Counted from the first letter of the stretch, positions 9,535 through 17,796 are shown. The stretch: DNA of 64,000 nt from Mesorhizobium sp. J18 (GCF_007829525.1 NZ_VLJP01000056.1:1-64000), one strand, 5' to 3'. Program-made: numbers and translations. Notes: a model not told the origin generated them from the sequence alone.

Positions 9535-11118
9535 TCAACTGAAGGGTTGCGGAAAATATTGGTAGAGCCAGGTTTCAGTCAGCGCCGTGCCGTCATTGCC
9601 TTCGACATACATCCGCATGTCGATCGGTTCGGATCCTTCCACGATTGTGTCGAAGAAGACACGGAACAGGCCGGGCTGATCGACAACGTGATAGGCGTCC
9701 GATATCGCGACTTCACCGCGTGAGAGCGTGATCCTGGGCCTTGCCTGCCCGCGGCGGGCATTCCGAACCTTCTCACCGCGGAAATCGACCACGAAGCGTA
9801 CCGCGCCTTCAGGTCGATCCTGGCCGGGAATGCCGCCGATACCGGTATAGGTGGCAACCACCCGGCCGAGATCGGCCGGGAAAGGCTCGTCGGCATCCCA
9901 GAACATGCGGTAGGAAAAATCCAGAGTACGGCCCGGCTCGACGGCACCGTCAGGCACCCAGTACATGACGATGTTGTCATGGATTTCGACATCGGTCGGG
10001 ATCTCGACGAGTTGAACCTGCCCCTTGCCCCAATTTCCTCGCGGTTCGATCCAGACGGAGGGGCGGCGATCATAGAAGACCCCATCGTCCTGATAGTGGT
10101 TGAAATCACGATCACGTTGCAGAAGGCCGAAACCCTTCGGGTTCTCGTCCAGGAAGGCGTTGGTAACGGTCCAGAGCGGGTTGTTGAGAGGACGCCACAG
10201 ACGCTCTCCGTTGCCCATCCAGATGGCCAGCCCGTCGGAATCATGGATTTCCGGCCGCCAGTCGATCGCCTGCTGCTTGACCGTTTCCGAATACCAATAC
10301 ATCGAAGTCAAAGGTGCGATGCCAAGCCTCTCGATCGGCTTGCGCGGATAGAGTGAACAGTCCACGTCCATGATGACGCCTTTTGTCTTTGAGCAATCAA
10401 AGGAATAGGCGCCGGTAATGCTCGGGCTGTCGAGAAGCGCATAGACGAGAACGCGGTCGTTTATTCCTTCCTTCCGCTCCAGCCAGATTTCGGAAAAGCG
10501 TGGAAACTCTTCAGGCTTCTGCAGCGCCGTATCCACGGCCAGCCCCCGCGCAGACAGACCATACTGGTTGAGGGAGCCGGAGGAGCGGAAATAGGAAGCG
10601 CCAAGAAAGGCCAGCCAGTCATAGTCCTGCGACTGCTCGTGCAGGCGAAAACCGGAAAAGCCGATATCGTCCGGAAGCGCATGGGCGGGATGGTCCGGCG
10701 GCATGCTGAAATAGCTTTGCCGATAGAGGATTTCACGCGCCGTTCCGCCCTCCACGACATGTATGTGGACCGGTTCCTGGAAGTATCGCCCAAGATGGAA
10801 AAGCTGGACCGGCGAGCCGCCTTTGCCGTCATTCCAAAGAGCATCATTCTTGTTGAATACGATCTTCTGGAAAGCGTCATAGTCAATCTTCTGAAGGATT
10901 TCGCCGTAAGGGGACTTGCCGTCCTTCCACGGTTCTCCGGCCATGACTTCCGCGCGCTGCTTCAAGGCATCGAAGCTGAAGGCTTGAGGCGGGCCGAATG
11001 TAAGATGCTCGCTCGTGGAAGCATCTTTGTCGTTTGCGGACGCACGGGCTGAAAGGGTCGTTGCGAGCAAGGACGAAAGGAGAAGCGAAAGCGTGTCCCG
11101 GCGGTTGATCTCAGCCAT
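9535..11118 (-). CDS. opgD: Glucan biosynthesis protein, OpgG/OpgD (MdoG/MdoD) family
   Basis: Periplasmic protein of osmoregulated periplasmic glucan synthesis or modification. About 527 residues from the ATG at 11118 (GGAG 13 bases upstream); the open frame continues upstream without a plausible signal sequence. The N-terminus MAEINRRDTLSLLLSSLLAT, followed by an ASA cleavage region, looks like a twin-arginine signal, which fits OpgD better than Sec-exported OpgG. FGPPQAFSFDALKQRAEVMA and FSGFRLHEQ are family hallmarks, and the C-terminal half is a beta-sandwich-like glucan-binding domain. No opgH glucosyltransferase is in the window and the gene stands alone, so whether it acts on linear branched glucans here is open. 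The OpgG versus OpgD distinction is moderately sure. Confidence 0.88.
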   Translation of the reverse strand: MAEINRRDTLSLLLSSLLATTLSARASANDKDASTSEHLTFGPPQAFSFDALKQRAEVMAGEPWKDGKSPYGEILQKIDYDAFQKIVFNKNDALWNDGKGGSPVQLFHLGRYFQEPVHIHVVEGGTAREILYRQSYFSMPPDHPAHALPDDIGFSGFRLHEQSQDYDWLAFLGASYFRSSGSLNQYGLSARGLAVDTALQKPEEFPRFSEIWLERKEGINDRVLVYALLDSPSITGAYSFDCSKTKGVIMDVDCSLYPRKPIERLGIAPLTSMYWYSETVKQQAIDWRPEIHDSDGLAIWMGNGERLWRPLNNPLWTVTNAFLDENPKGFGLLQRDRDFNHYQDDGVFYDRRPSVWIEPRGNWGKGQVQLVEIPTDVEIHDNIVMYWVPDGAVEPGRTLDFSYRMFWDADEPFPADLGRVVATYTGIGGIPGQDRPEGAVRFVVDFRGEKVRNARRGQARPRITLSRGEVAISDAYHVVDQPGLFRVFFDTIVEGSEPIDMRMYVEGNDGTALTETWLYQYFPQPFS

Positions 11119-11306
11119 GCCTAAGAAATCTCCGTCGATTGGTGTCGGTCGCAACGATCGCGGGCGACCGGTCGGGAATCTGGATTCCCGTTGAAGCGTC
11201 CCGATGAGCTTTTCGCGGCGATAGTTAGTCGTCTGTCTGCCGCCGTGCAAGATTGTCACGGCTTGAACAGGTCACATCATGTAGCAGTTTGTGAACGCGC
11301 CGGAGA

Positions 11307-12083
11307 CTAAGCGACTTTCTTCGCTTCCTCGCGGATTTCCTCCGTCAGCCGCATCTTGAGTTCGAGGAAGTCCGGTTCGGCCTTCATGCGATAGTGCCGG
11401 GGATGGGCGAGCGGTATCTGGACATCGGCCTTGATGCGTCCGGGCCGGGCGGTCATCACGAGGCAGCGGCTGCCCAAAAAGATCGCTTCCTCAATATCAT
11501 GCGTAACGAAAAGGACGGTCTTGCGCTCAGCTTCCCAGATCGTCAGCAGAAGCTCCTGCATCAGGCCCCGTGTCTGGTTGTCCAAGGCACCGAAAGGCTC
11601 GTCAAGAAGCAATATGGCCGGGTCGTTTGCAAGCGCCCGTGCTATAGCCACGCGCTGCTGCATGCCGCCCGAAAGCTGCTTCGGCCAATGCTCCTCGAAG
11701 CCGGTCAACCCGACCTTGGAGACGTAGTCGGCCACGATGGCGTCACGCTCGCCCTTGGACATCTTCTTCTCACGCAGGCCAAAGGCGATGTTCTGAGCCA
11801 CCGTGAGCCAGGGGAAAAGCGTATAGGACTGAAAGACCATGCCGCGATCGGCGCCCGGCCCGGTGACCGTGCGGCCGCGTACGGTAACAGAACCCGTCGT
11901 GGGCTCCTCGAGACCTGCCACGATCCTGAGCAGGGTCGACTTGCCGCAACCCGACGGTCCGAGGATGGTGACGAAGTCATTCTCCGCGACGGACACATTT
12001 ATCGGTGTCAGGGCCTTGGTCGGCACGCCGCCACGCACGCCGGGAAAGATGCGCGAGACATTCTTGATCACCACCGCGCTCAT
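11307..12083 (-). CDS. ABC transporter ATPase, NitT/TauT family
   Basis: Energises a NitT/TauT-type (nitrate/sulfonate/taurine-like) importer. 258 residues beginning MSAVVIKNVSRIFPG at 12083, where the ATG overlaps the stop of the upstream permease (ATGA). Walker A is GPSGCGKST near residue 40, the Q-loop MVFQSYTLFPWLTV, signature LSGGMQQR, Walker B ILLLDEPFGALD and switch-His VTHDIEEAI. It has the usual SsuB/TauB length. It is the last gene of the permease-ATPase pair, with the binding-protein gene upstream. The substrate cannot be read from the ATPase. Confidence 0.93.
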   Translation of the reverse strand: MSAVVIKNVSRIFPGVRGGVPTKALTPINVSVAENDFVTILGPSGCGKSTLLRIVAGLEEPTTGSVTVRGRTVTGPGADRGMVFQSYTLFPWLTVAQNIAFGLREKKMSKGERDAIVADYVSKVGLTGFEEHWPKQLSGGMQQRVAIARALANDPAILLLDEPFGALDNQTRGLMQELLLTIWEAERKTVLFVTHDIEEAIFLGSRCLVMTARPGRIKADVQIPLAHPRHYRMKAEPDFLELKMRLTEEIREEAKKVA

Positions 12084-12889
12084 GCAAAGCTCCATGGGAA
12101 GAGGCGGCGATTCACCTCCTTGAAGAGAAAGTCGGAAACAAGGCCGATCAGGCCGATGACGATAATGCCGAAGATGATCTGACCGGTATTCAGCAGCGCC
12201 TGTGAATCGACGATCATGTGACCGATGCCGGAGGAGGAGCCGATAAGCTCGGCGACGATGACATAGGTCCATGCCCAGCCCAGCACCAGCCTCAGCGTCT
12301 CCGCGATCTGCGGCGCGGAAGCGGGGATGAGCACGCGTTTGACGATGCCGGCGTCGCTTGCGCCGAGCGTATAAGCGGCTTCCACGAGGTCCCTTCGCGT
12401 CTGGCCTACAGTCACCGCGACCATGAGAATGATCTGGAAGACCGAGCCGATGAAGATGACAAGCAGCTTCTGAGTTTCGCCGATGCCGGCCCACAGGATC
12501 AGAAGCGGAATGAAGGCGGACGCCGGCAGGTAGCGGGCGAAGGAAACAAAGGGCTCGAAAAAGGCTTCCACAGCCTTCCAGGCTCCCATGGCAATGCCGA
12601 GAGGCACCGCCACGATCGCTGCCAGGACGAAACCGCCCAACACACGCCAGATGGTGATGCCAATGTCAGCCATGAAGCCGTATTCGGTCAGCAGGCTCCA
12701 GCCCTCCTCGACCATGCGCAGCGGGCTTGCGAGGAACAGGGGGGATACGAACCCGCCAAAGGTCACGAAAGACCAGCCGGCCACGAAGAGAATGAAGAAA
12801 AGGATGCCGAGCAAAACCCGCAAAGCTGTGGGCACCGGCTTCAAGGGGCGCAGGTAATAACCGGGCTTTTCGGCAGCCTCACGTGCCAT
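12080..12889 (-). CDS. ABC transporter permease, NitT/TauT family
   Basis: Inner-membrane permease, 269 residues, with a first membrane segment around residues 24-45 (VLLGILFFILFVAGW) and five further segments. The EAA-type cytoplasmic loop is visible as EAAYTLGASDAGIVKRVLIPASAPQI near residue 170, which contacts the ATPase. The binding-protein gene lies 140 bp upstream and the ATPase gene overlaps by four bases downstream. Family (SsuC/TauC/NrtB-like) is clear, substrate is not. Confidence 0.93.
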   Translation of the reverse strand: MAREAAEKPGYYLRPLKPVPTALRVLLGILFFILFVAGWSFVTFGGFVSPLFLASPLRMVEEGWSLLTEYGFMADIGITIWRVLGGFVLAAIVAVPLGIAMGAWKAVEAFFEPFVSFARYLPASAFIPLLILWAGIGETQKLLVIFIGSVFQIILMVAVTVGQTRRDLVEAAYTLGASDAGIVKRVLIPASAPQIAETLRLVLGWAWTYVIVAELIGSSSGIGHMIVDSQALLNTGQIIFGIIVIGLIGLVSDFLFKEVNRRLFPWSFA

Positions 12890-13029
12890 AGGAACTAACC
12901 CCCGCTGATTGACAGGAAGCTGGCTTCATCGATTTCTCCGACTGGGCAGGAATGCAGCAAGACGGCGCGAGGACGGACCGTTGTAGTCCGGCTACCTGCG
13001 CGCCGCCTCCGATATCAAAACCGGAAGGG

Positions 13030-13983
13030 TTATTCCATCCAGCTTGTATCGACCAAATCGGCAGTCGCGGGAATTTCCTTGATGATGCCGATATCCTTCA
13101 GAAGGGGTCCTGCCTTGGCGTAGAATTCCTCGATACCGCCGGCCATGAAGGCCTCGTTGGCCTCTTCGTCCTGCCATTCCAAGTAGCTGGCAGACTTGCC
13201 GAATTCCTCGCCGCTCTGCTTCACGCCCGCGCCCATGATTTCATAGGCTTTCGCCTTATCGGTATCGATCATGTCGAGGGCGTCATAATAGCTCTTGGCG
13301 AGCGCCTTCACCGCTTCCGGATTGGACGAGATGAAATCCGGCGTGCAGCCGAAACTATCCATCACGACCGGATAGTCGATGGTGGTGGCGATGATCTTGC
13401 CCGCATCAGGATTGTCGCGCACAGCCGAAAGGTAAGGCTCGTAGGTCATTGCAGCGTCGTTCTGCCCGGCGATGAAGGACTGGGCGGCGGCAGAGGGCTC
13501 CAGATTGGCGATTTTCACATCGTCCAGACTGAGACCATTCTCGTTGAGCATCCAGGCAAGCACGAAATAGGGCGAGGTGCCCGGCGCGGAAGCCGCCACC
13601 GTCTTGCCCTTGAGGTCGGCGATCGCTTCGATATCGTTGCGGACAACCATTCCATCGGCACCGTGAGACATGTCGAGTTGGAAGAGCTGCTTCACGGCGA
13701 CGCCGTTCGCATTCCAGATCATGAAGGTCTCGACGGTCGTGGCGGCGCATTGGATATCGCCCGAGGCGATGGCCAAATGCCTGTCCTTCTGCGGGATCAT
13801 CTTGATCTCGACATCAAGACCGTTCTTCTCGAAAAGTCCGGCCTCCTTGGCGAGCGTGAGCGGGGCGAAGCCGGTCCATCCGCTCATTCCTATTGCCACT
13901 TTCGTGGGCTCCTGAGCCTGTGCCGTGGCGAGGCTTGCCAATATGGCCGCGAAAGCGGCCCCGATCCCGTATCCGAATTTCAT
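13030..13983 (-). CDS. ABC transporter substrate-binding protein, NMT1/SsuA-like
   Basis: Periplasmic binding protein of the same importer as the downstream permease and ATPase. 317 residues with a Sec signal peptide (MKFGYGIGAAFAAILASLATAQAQ, cleavage after AQA). KVAIGMSGWTGFAPLTLAKEAGLFEKNGLDVEI is the standard N-lobe opening of the NMT1/SsuA fold, and DLKGKTVAASAPGTSPYFVL is the typical ligand-pocket strand-loop. A 140-bp gap with no strong terminator separates it from the permease, so a single three-gene unit transcribed leftward is likely. Candidate ligands include sulfonates, nitrate or aromatic/pyrimidine compounds; nothing here decides between them. Confidence 0.9.
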   Translation of the reverse strand: MKFGYGIGAAFAAILASLATAQAQEPTKVAIGMSGWTGFAPLTLAKEAGLFEKNGLDVEIKMIPQKDRHLAIASGDIQCAATTVETFMIWNANGVAVKQLFQLDMSHGADGMVVRNDIEAIADLKGKTVAASAPGTSPYFVLAWMLNENGLSLDDVKIANLEPSAAAQSFIAGQNDAAMTYEPYLSAVRDNPDAGKIIATTIDYPVVMDSFGCTPDFISSNPEAVKALAKSYYDALDMIDTDKAKAYEIMGAGVKQSGEEFGKSASYLEWQDEEANEAFMAGGIEEFYAKAGPLLKDIGIIKEIPATADLVDTSWME

Positions 13984-14114
13984 GTTCCCGCTCCATGCGT
14001 GTTCTGGTTATCGATCCTCCCGTTTGGAGATTTGCATCATTGGTGCATCGGAGCAAGAGGATTGCTCGCCGTCAGCGATCTGCCGGCGGGCAGCCTGATT
14101 ATTGCCAAGATCGC

Positions 14115-15293
14115 CTAGCGCGCCAGCCTGGTCCAGGCCGCGTTCTTTTTCGAGGACTTGACGCAGGCTTCGACGAAGGCAACCCCTTCTACGCCGTCCT
14201 CGACCGTCGGATAGACAACATCCCTCCCTGCCGATCCGCCCTTGCGCCGCGCAGCACGGATCGCACGTGCGGCCTCGGCATAGATATTGGCGAAACCTTC
14301 GAGATAGCCCTCCGGATGGCCAGATGGTACACGGCTCACGCGGCCTGCCGCCGCACCCGCGCCGGCGCCGTTGCGGGTGATCAATCGGCGCGGCTTGCCG
14401 AAGGGCGTGAACCAGAGATGGTTCGGCTGCTCCTGGTCCCATTCCAGCCCGCCCCTGCTGCCATAGACTCGCAGCTTCAAGGCATTCTCGTTGCCCGGGG
14501 CGACCTGGCTCGCCCACAGCATGCCTTTCGCGCCGCCTTTGAAGCGCAGCAGGATATGAGCATTGTCATCGAGCTTGCGGCCTTCGACGAAGGCAGTCAG
14601 GTCGGCGGCCAAACTGTCGAGCTCAAGGCCGGTCACAAAGCGGGCCAGATTATAGGCATGGGTGCCGATATCGCCCGTCGCGCCGCCGACGCCGGACTGC
14701 TTCGGATCGGTACGCCACGCAGCCTGTTTCGAGCCGGCATCCTCCACCTTCTCGGTCAGCCAGTCCTGCGGATATTCGGCCTGCACAACTCTAATCTCGC
14801 CAAGCAGGCCCTTCTGGATCATCTCGCGTGCCTGCCGCACCATGGGATAGCCGGTGTAGTTGTGCGTCAGGATGAAAAGCATGCCGGATTTCTTCACCAA
14901 CGCCGCCAGCTTCTTCGCATCGGCCAGGTTGGAGGTCATCGGCTTGTCACATATGACATGGATGCCTGCCTCCAGAAACGCCTTGGCGGCAGGCCAATGC
15001 ATATGGTTGGGCGTCACGATCGAGACAGCCTCGATGCCGTCGGCGCGCTTTGCCTCTGCCTTGGCCATCTCGGCGAAGGACCCGTAAATCCGTTCCGGAT
15101 CGAGGCCGAGTTCGGTGCCGGAAGCCTTCGCGCGCTCGGGATCGGAAGACAAGGCACCGGCGACAAGCTGGAATTCGCCATCGAGCCGCGCGGCGATGCG
15201 ATGGACAGCGCCTATAAAGGCACCTTGTCCGCCGCCCACCATGCCGAGACGGATCACGTCTCCGCCAGCCTGCGCCCTCAACCCAGTGACCAT
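14115..15293 (-). CDS. Gfo/Idh/MocA-family sugar dehydrogenase
   Basis: NAD(P)-dependent oxidoreductase, 392 residues. The Rossmann nucleotide-binding strand is RLGMVGGGQGAFIGAVH near residue 14, and the family catalytic motif appears as ICDKPMTSNLADA (the EKP-type lysine, around residue 115). The C-terminal half is the alpha/beta substrate-binding domain (GDIGTHAYNLARFVTGLE). It follows a sugar isomerase/epimerase-like gene 99 bp upstream with a hairpin between them; such pairs typically process inositols, keto-sugars or sugar acids. The specific substrate is unknown. Four alanine/glycine-rich residues around GAGAGAAAG form an unusual low-complexity insert but the reading frame is intact. 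Confidence 0.9.
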   Translation of the reverse strand: MVTGLRAQAGGDVIRLGMVGGGQGAFIGAVHRIAARLDGEFQLVAGALSSDPERAKASGTELGLDPERIYGSFAEMAKAEAKRADGIEAVSIVTPNHMHWPAAKAFLEAGIHVICDKPMTSNLADAKKLAALVKKSGMLFILTHNYTGYPMVRQAREMIQKGLLGEIRVVQAEYPQDWLTEKVEDAGSKQAAWRTDPKQSGVGGATGDIGTHAYNLARFVTGLELDSLAADLTAFVEGRKLDDNAHILLRFKGGAKGMLWASQVAPGNENALKLRVYGSRGGLEWDQEQPNHLWFTPFGKPRRLITRNGAGAGAAAGRVSRVPSGHPEGYLEGFANIYAEAARAIRAARRKGGSAGRDVVYPTVEDGVEGVAFVEACVKSSKKNAAWTRLAR

Positions 15294-15323
15294 GCGATTT
15301 CCCTCCTGTCAGCTAGCTTAGTT

Positions 15324-15361
15324 GGAGACGGTGGCGTCGGCCCCCGTCCGCCACCGTCTCC
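15324..15361. other. Strong 13-bp hairpin between isomerase and dehydrogenase genes
   Basis: GGAGACGGTGGCG (15324-15336) pairs perfectly with CGCCACCGTCTCC (15349-15361) across a 12-base loop, in the 99-bp gap between two co-directional genes. No clear T-run follows on the minus strand. It could terminate part of the transcripts or protect an mRNA end. Confidence 0.6.
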
Positions 15362-15392
15362 GTCCCCCAACCGTGGAACGAGGGTCAGGATC

Positions 15393-16451
15393 CTAATCGA
15401 TGCCCATCATCCTGCGAAGCAGGTCGCGGTCGGCTTTGCCGGCCGCAAAATCGTCGAACGCCTTTTCCGTCACGCGGATGATGTGGGAGGCAATGAAAGG
15501 GGCGCCTTCCGCCGCGCCGTCCTCCGGATGCTTGAGGCAACACTCCCATTCCAGCACCGCCCAGGAATCGTAGCCATACTGGGCCAGCTTGGAAAAGATG
15601 GAGGTGAAATCCACCTGTCCGTCGCCGAGCGAGCGGAACCGGCCGGCGCGCTGCAGCCATCCTTGATAGCCGGAATAGACACCCTGTCGCCCATCCGGGT
15701 TGAATTCGGCATCCTTGACGTGAAAGGCCGTGATGCGCTCGTGATAGATGTCTATGAAGGCGAGATAGTCGAGCTGCTGCAGCAGAAAATGCGACGGATC
15801 GTAATTGATCGTGCAGCGCTTGTGCCCCTTGAGCGCGTCGAGAAACATCTCGAAGGTCACCCCGTCGAAGACGTCCTCCGCGGGATGAATCTCGTAGCCG
15901 ACATAGACGCCCTGGTCCTCATAGGCGTCAAGGATCGGCTTCCAGCGTCTGGCAAGCTCGGTAAATGCCTCGTCAATCAGGCCAGCCGGCCGTTGCGGGA
16001 AAGGGTAGAGATAGGGGAAGGCAAGTGATCCGGTAAAGGAAACGCTGACATCAAGGCCCATCATGCGCGACACCTTCGCCGCCCTGACGACCTGATCGAC
16101 CGCCCATTCCTGGCGCGCCCGAGGATTGTTGTGCACCTTTTCCGGCGCAAAACCGTCCATCTGGGCATCATAGGCTGGATGAACAGCGACGAGTTGGCCT
16201 TGCAGATGCGTCGAAAGCTCGGTGATCTCGACCCCGGCCTCCTCGCAGACGCCTTTTACCTCGTCACAATAATCCTTGGAGGCGGCGGCCTTGTCGAGAT
16301 CGAATAGCCGGCTGTCCCAGGTCGGAATCTGGATCCCCCTGTAACCCAGTGCGGCGGCCCATCTGGCGATCGAAGGCAAACTGTTGAACGGCGCCTCGTC
16401 TCCGGCGAATTGCGCAAGAAAAATCGCAGGCCCCTTCATCGTCGCCGGCAT
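15393..16451 (-). CDS. Sugar phosphate isomerase/epimerase-like TIM-barrel protein
   Basis: A 352-residue xylose-isomerase-like (AP endonuclease family 2) TIM barrel. Visible features are RWAAALGYRGIQIPTWD (strand 1 region), ELSTHLQGQLVAVHPAYD, YEIHPAEDVFDG with metal-binding Glu/His, INYDPSHFLLQQLD, and ITAFHVKDAEF plus VLEWEC metal-ligand strands. The ATG at 16451 is chosen: GGGAGG lies nine bases upstream and the protein then opens with the first strand; a longer frame to 16544 adds 31 atypical residues. It leads a two-gene unit with the Gfo/Idh dehydrogenase. A sugar-acid or inositol-type isomerisation is likely by analogy; the reaction is unproven. Confidence 0.88.
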   Translation of the reverse strand: MPATMKGPAIFLAQFAGDEAPFNSLPSIARWAAALGYRGIQIPTWDSRLFDLDKAAASKDYCDEVKGVCEEAGVEITELSTHLQGQLVAVHPAYDAQMDGFAPEKVHNNPRARQEWAVDQVVRAAKVSRMMGLDVSVSFTGSLAFPYLYPFPQRPAGLIDEAFTELARRWKPILDAYEDQGVYVGYEIHPAEDVFDGVTFEMFLDALKGHKRCTINYDPSHFLLQQLDYLAFIDIYHERITAFHVKDAEFNPDGRQGVYSGYQGWLQRAGRFRSLGDGQVDFTSIFSKLAQYGYDSWAVLEWECCLKHPEDGAAEGAPFIASHIIRVTEKAFDDFAAGKADRDLLRRMMGID

Positions 16452-16529
16452 CAAGCCAATCCTCCCGATCTGTGGAAATGCGAAGCATGACCGTCGCTTC
16501 GCAAAAAGCTCGCTTAATCCTTCACAAAT

Positions 16530-16605
16530 TAGGGGTTCCCTCAACCCCCTATCGCCCCCGCCCGCCTTATTGTGATCCCCATTGGGGTTCCTTTCCGTGA
16601 GGAAC
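16530..16605. promoter_or_regulatory. Cluster of three inverted repeats upstream of the isomerase gene
   Basis: TAGGGGTT (16530-16537) opposes AACCCCCTA (16543-16551, one extra C); CCCCATTGGGG at 16577-16587 is an 11-base palindrome; GTTCCT (16587-16592) pairs with AGGAAC (16600-16605). They sit 80-150 bases upstream of the leftward isomerase start, a plausible place for a sugar-responsive operator. No regulator gene is adjacent. Confidence 0.4.
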
Positions 16606-16621
16606 GGGTGGGATTTTGCAG

Positions 16622-16646
16622 ATAGTTTGGAATCATTCCAAACTAT
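16622..16646. promoter_or_regulatory. Irr-type iron control element (ICE box)
   Basis: A perfect 25-base palindrome with 12-base arms centred on C16634. Its core TTTGGAATCATTCCAAA matches every position of the ICE consensus TTTRGAAYNRTTCYAAA described for Irr in rhizobia. It lies about 30 bases upstream of the -35 of the bfd promoter, so Irr-dependent control of iron storage genes is the natural reading; control of the leftward sugar unit cannot be excluded. Confidence 0.85.
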
Positions 16647-16672
16647 AGATGATAAGTTTTGTCAGGTTTGGA

Positions 16673-16701
16673 TTGACAGGTCATTTGCGAACGGCTTTTA
16701 T
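16673..16701 (+). promoter_or_regulatory. Sigma-70-like promoter toward bfd-bfr
   Basis: TTGACA (16673-16678), a 17-base spacer and TTTTAT (16696-16701). The -35 is a perfect match and spacing is optimal. It points at bfd and lies just downstream of the Irr-type palindrome. Confidence 0.65.
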
Positions 16702-16918
16702 GCGCTCGTGTCCGAAGGATGCGTCGCTTTGATGTCGGGGCCTTTAACCCTGTCAATTGGGCGGCGCCATGTCGACCCAGACGCGTCGCCTCTCCCGTGC
16801 GGCGCGCCAAGGCAGGCTTAATCGCCTTCATTCGACAGGCTCCCCCATTTGTACAGACCTCCCGGCTCACAAGGTGACGCCCTCGCGATCCTTGTGTTCA
16901 GGAGAGTTCGTCCGGGTC

Positions 16919-17230
16919 ATGCTGGTCTGTCACTGCAACATCGTCACGCAAAAGGAAGTTGAAGAGGCGATCATAGCGCTTCTCGATGATGACCCTTGGC
17001 AGCTTCTGGTTCCGGCGAAGGTCTATCATTCGCTGAAGAAGCGTGGTCGCTGTTGCGGCTGCTTCCCAAATGTGGTGGATACGATCATTCGGGTAACCGA
17101 AGAGTATCACCGCCGTTCGGACACCGGCGGTGCTGAGATCGTGACACATCTGGACCGCGTGCGTGCATTGCGCGGTCAGTACGGGAGCAGAATGCATGAA
17201 AGGCGAACCACGGGTAATAGAGCGGCTTAA
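16919..17230 (+). CDS. bfd: Bacterioferritin-associated ferredoxin (Bfd-like, [2Fe-2S])
   Basis: Small iron-sulfur protein that passes electrons to bacterioferritin to release stored iron. 103 residues from the ATG at 16919 (GGAGAG 12 bases upstream). The BFD [2Fe-2S] ligands are Cys4 and Cys6 in [10 protein letters not shown] and Cys45/Cys48 in [11 protein letters not shown]; an additional Cys46 sits between. The spacing between the Cys pairs is a few residues longer than in the E. coli protein, and there is a basic C-terminal tail of about 40 residues beyond the helical domain. The frame is open upstream to 16757 but without family similarity. The last 35 bases overlap the bfr coding region, so the two genes are coupled. 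Confidence 0.85.
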   Translation: MLVCHCNIVTQKEVEEAIIALLDDDPWQLLVPAKVYHSLKKRGRCCGCFPNVVDTIIRVTEEYHRRSDTGGAEIVTHLDRVRALRGQYGSRMHERRTTGNRAA

Positions 17231-17684
17231 CGAAGCGCTTTTTCTGGAGCTTGGCGCGGTCAATCAGTATTGGCTGCACTATCGTCTCCTCGATGACTGG
17301 GGCTACACCAAGCTGGCGCAAAAGGAGCGCGCGGAGTCGATCGAGGAAATGCACCACGCCGACAAGCTGGTCGAGCGCATCATTTTCCTCGAAGGCCATC
17401 CCAACCTGCAATCGGTTGGTCCGCTGCGCATTGGCCAGAACGTCAAGGAAGTGCTGGAGGCCGACCTTGCCGGCGAATACGACGCCCGCACCTCCTACAA
17501 GAAATCACGCGAGATTTGCCAGGAACTCGGCGACTACGTGACGATGAAGCTCTTCGAGGAACTGCTGAGGGACGAGGAGGGCCATATCGATTTCCTCGAA
17601 ACGCAGCTTGAGCTCCTGAATTCGATCGGCGAAGAGAAATACGGCCAGCTCAATGCCGGTTCGGCCGACGAGGACGAGGACTAG
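17196..17684 (+). CDS. bfr: Bacterioferritin
   Basis: Heme-containing ferritin that oxidises Fe(II) and stores it as a mineral core in a 24-subunit shell. 162 residues from ATG 17196 (GGGAG upstream), opening [15 protein letters not shown] as in typical Bfr. Ferroxidase ligands Glu18, Glu51 and His54 and the heme-ligating Met52 are all present ([13 protein letters not shown]), and the second helix pair holds EYDARTSY and [14 protein letters not shown] 35-base overlap with bfd argues for co-expression, and the upstream ICE box for iron-responsive control. A strong hairpin follows the stop. Confidence 0.97.
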   Translation: MKGEPRVIERLNEALFLELGAVNQYWLHYRLLDDWGYTKLAQKERAESIEEMHHADKLVERIIFLEGHPNLQSVGPLRIGQNVKEVLEADLAGEYDARTSYKKSREICQELGDYVTMKLFEELLRDEEGHIDFLETQLELLNSIGEEKYGQLNAGSADEDED

Positions 17685-17703
17685 CAGCAGCCATTTCCAT
17701 GAT

Positions 17704-17733
17704 CCGGATATGCCGGCACCCCGGCATATCCGG
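17704..17733. terminator. Bidirectional terminator-like hairpin between bfr and phnN
   Basis: CCGGATATGCCGG (17704-17716) and CCGGCATATCCGG (17721-17733) form a perfect 13-bp stem with a 4-base loop in the gap between convergent genes. T-runs are poor on both sides, so efficiency is uncertain. Confidence 0.7.
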
Positions 17734-17796
17734 AGGCCAGAACCGTACCGGAATTGACGCTGCCTCGGGCTCCGATCAGCTTGATCGGCGACGGCT

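Larger units (their letters stand above)
16452..16918. other. 467-bp intergenic control region between the sugar unit and bfd
   Basis: No convincing gene is present; short frames here lack ribosome-binding sites and family features. It holds a group of inverted repeats next to the isomerase start (16530-16605), a perfect Irr-type palindrome (16622-16646) and a good sigma-70-like promoter toward bfd (16673-16701), leaving an apparent leader of about 210 bases before the bfd ATG in which I see no further recognisable element. Confidence 0.7.

Noticed and set aside
13893-16028. 711-codon open frame on the plus strand
   Set aside because: Antisense to the Gfo/Idh dehydrogenase and the isomerase-like gene and spans the hairpin between them; no ribosome-binding site or recognisable domain.
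16582-16821. 79-codon frame before bfd
   Set aside because: Crosses the Irr palindrome and the promoter, has no ribosome-binding site, and resembles no known family.
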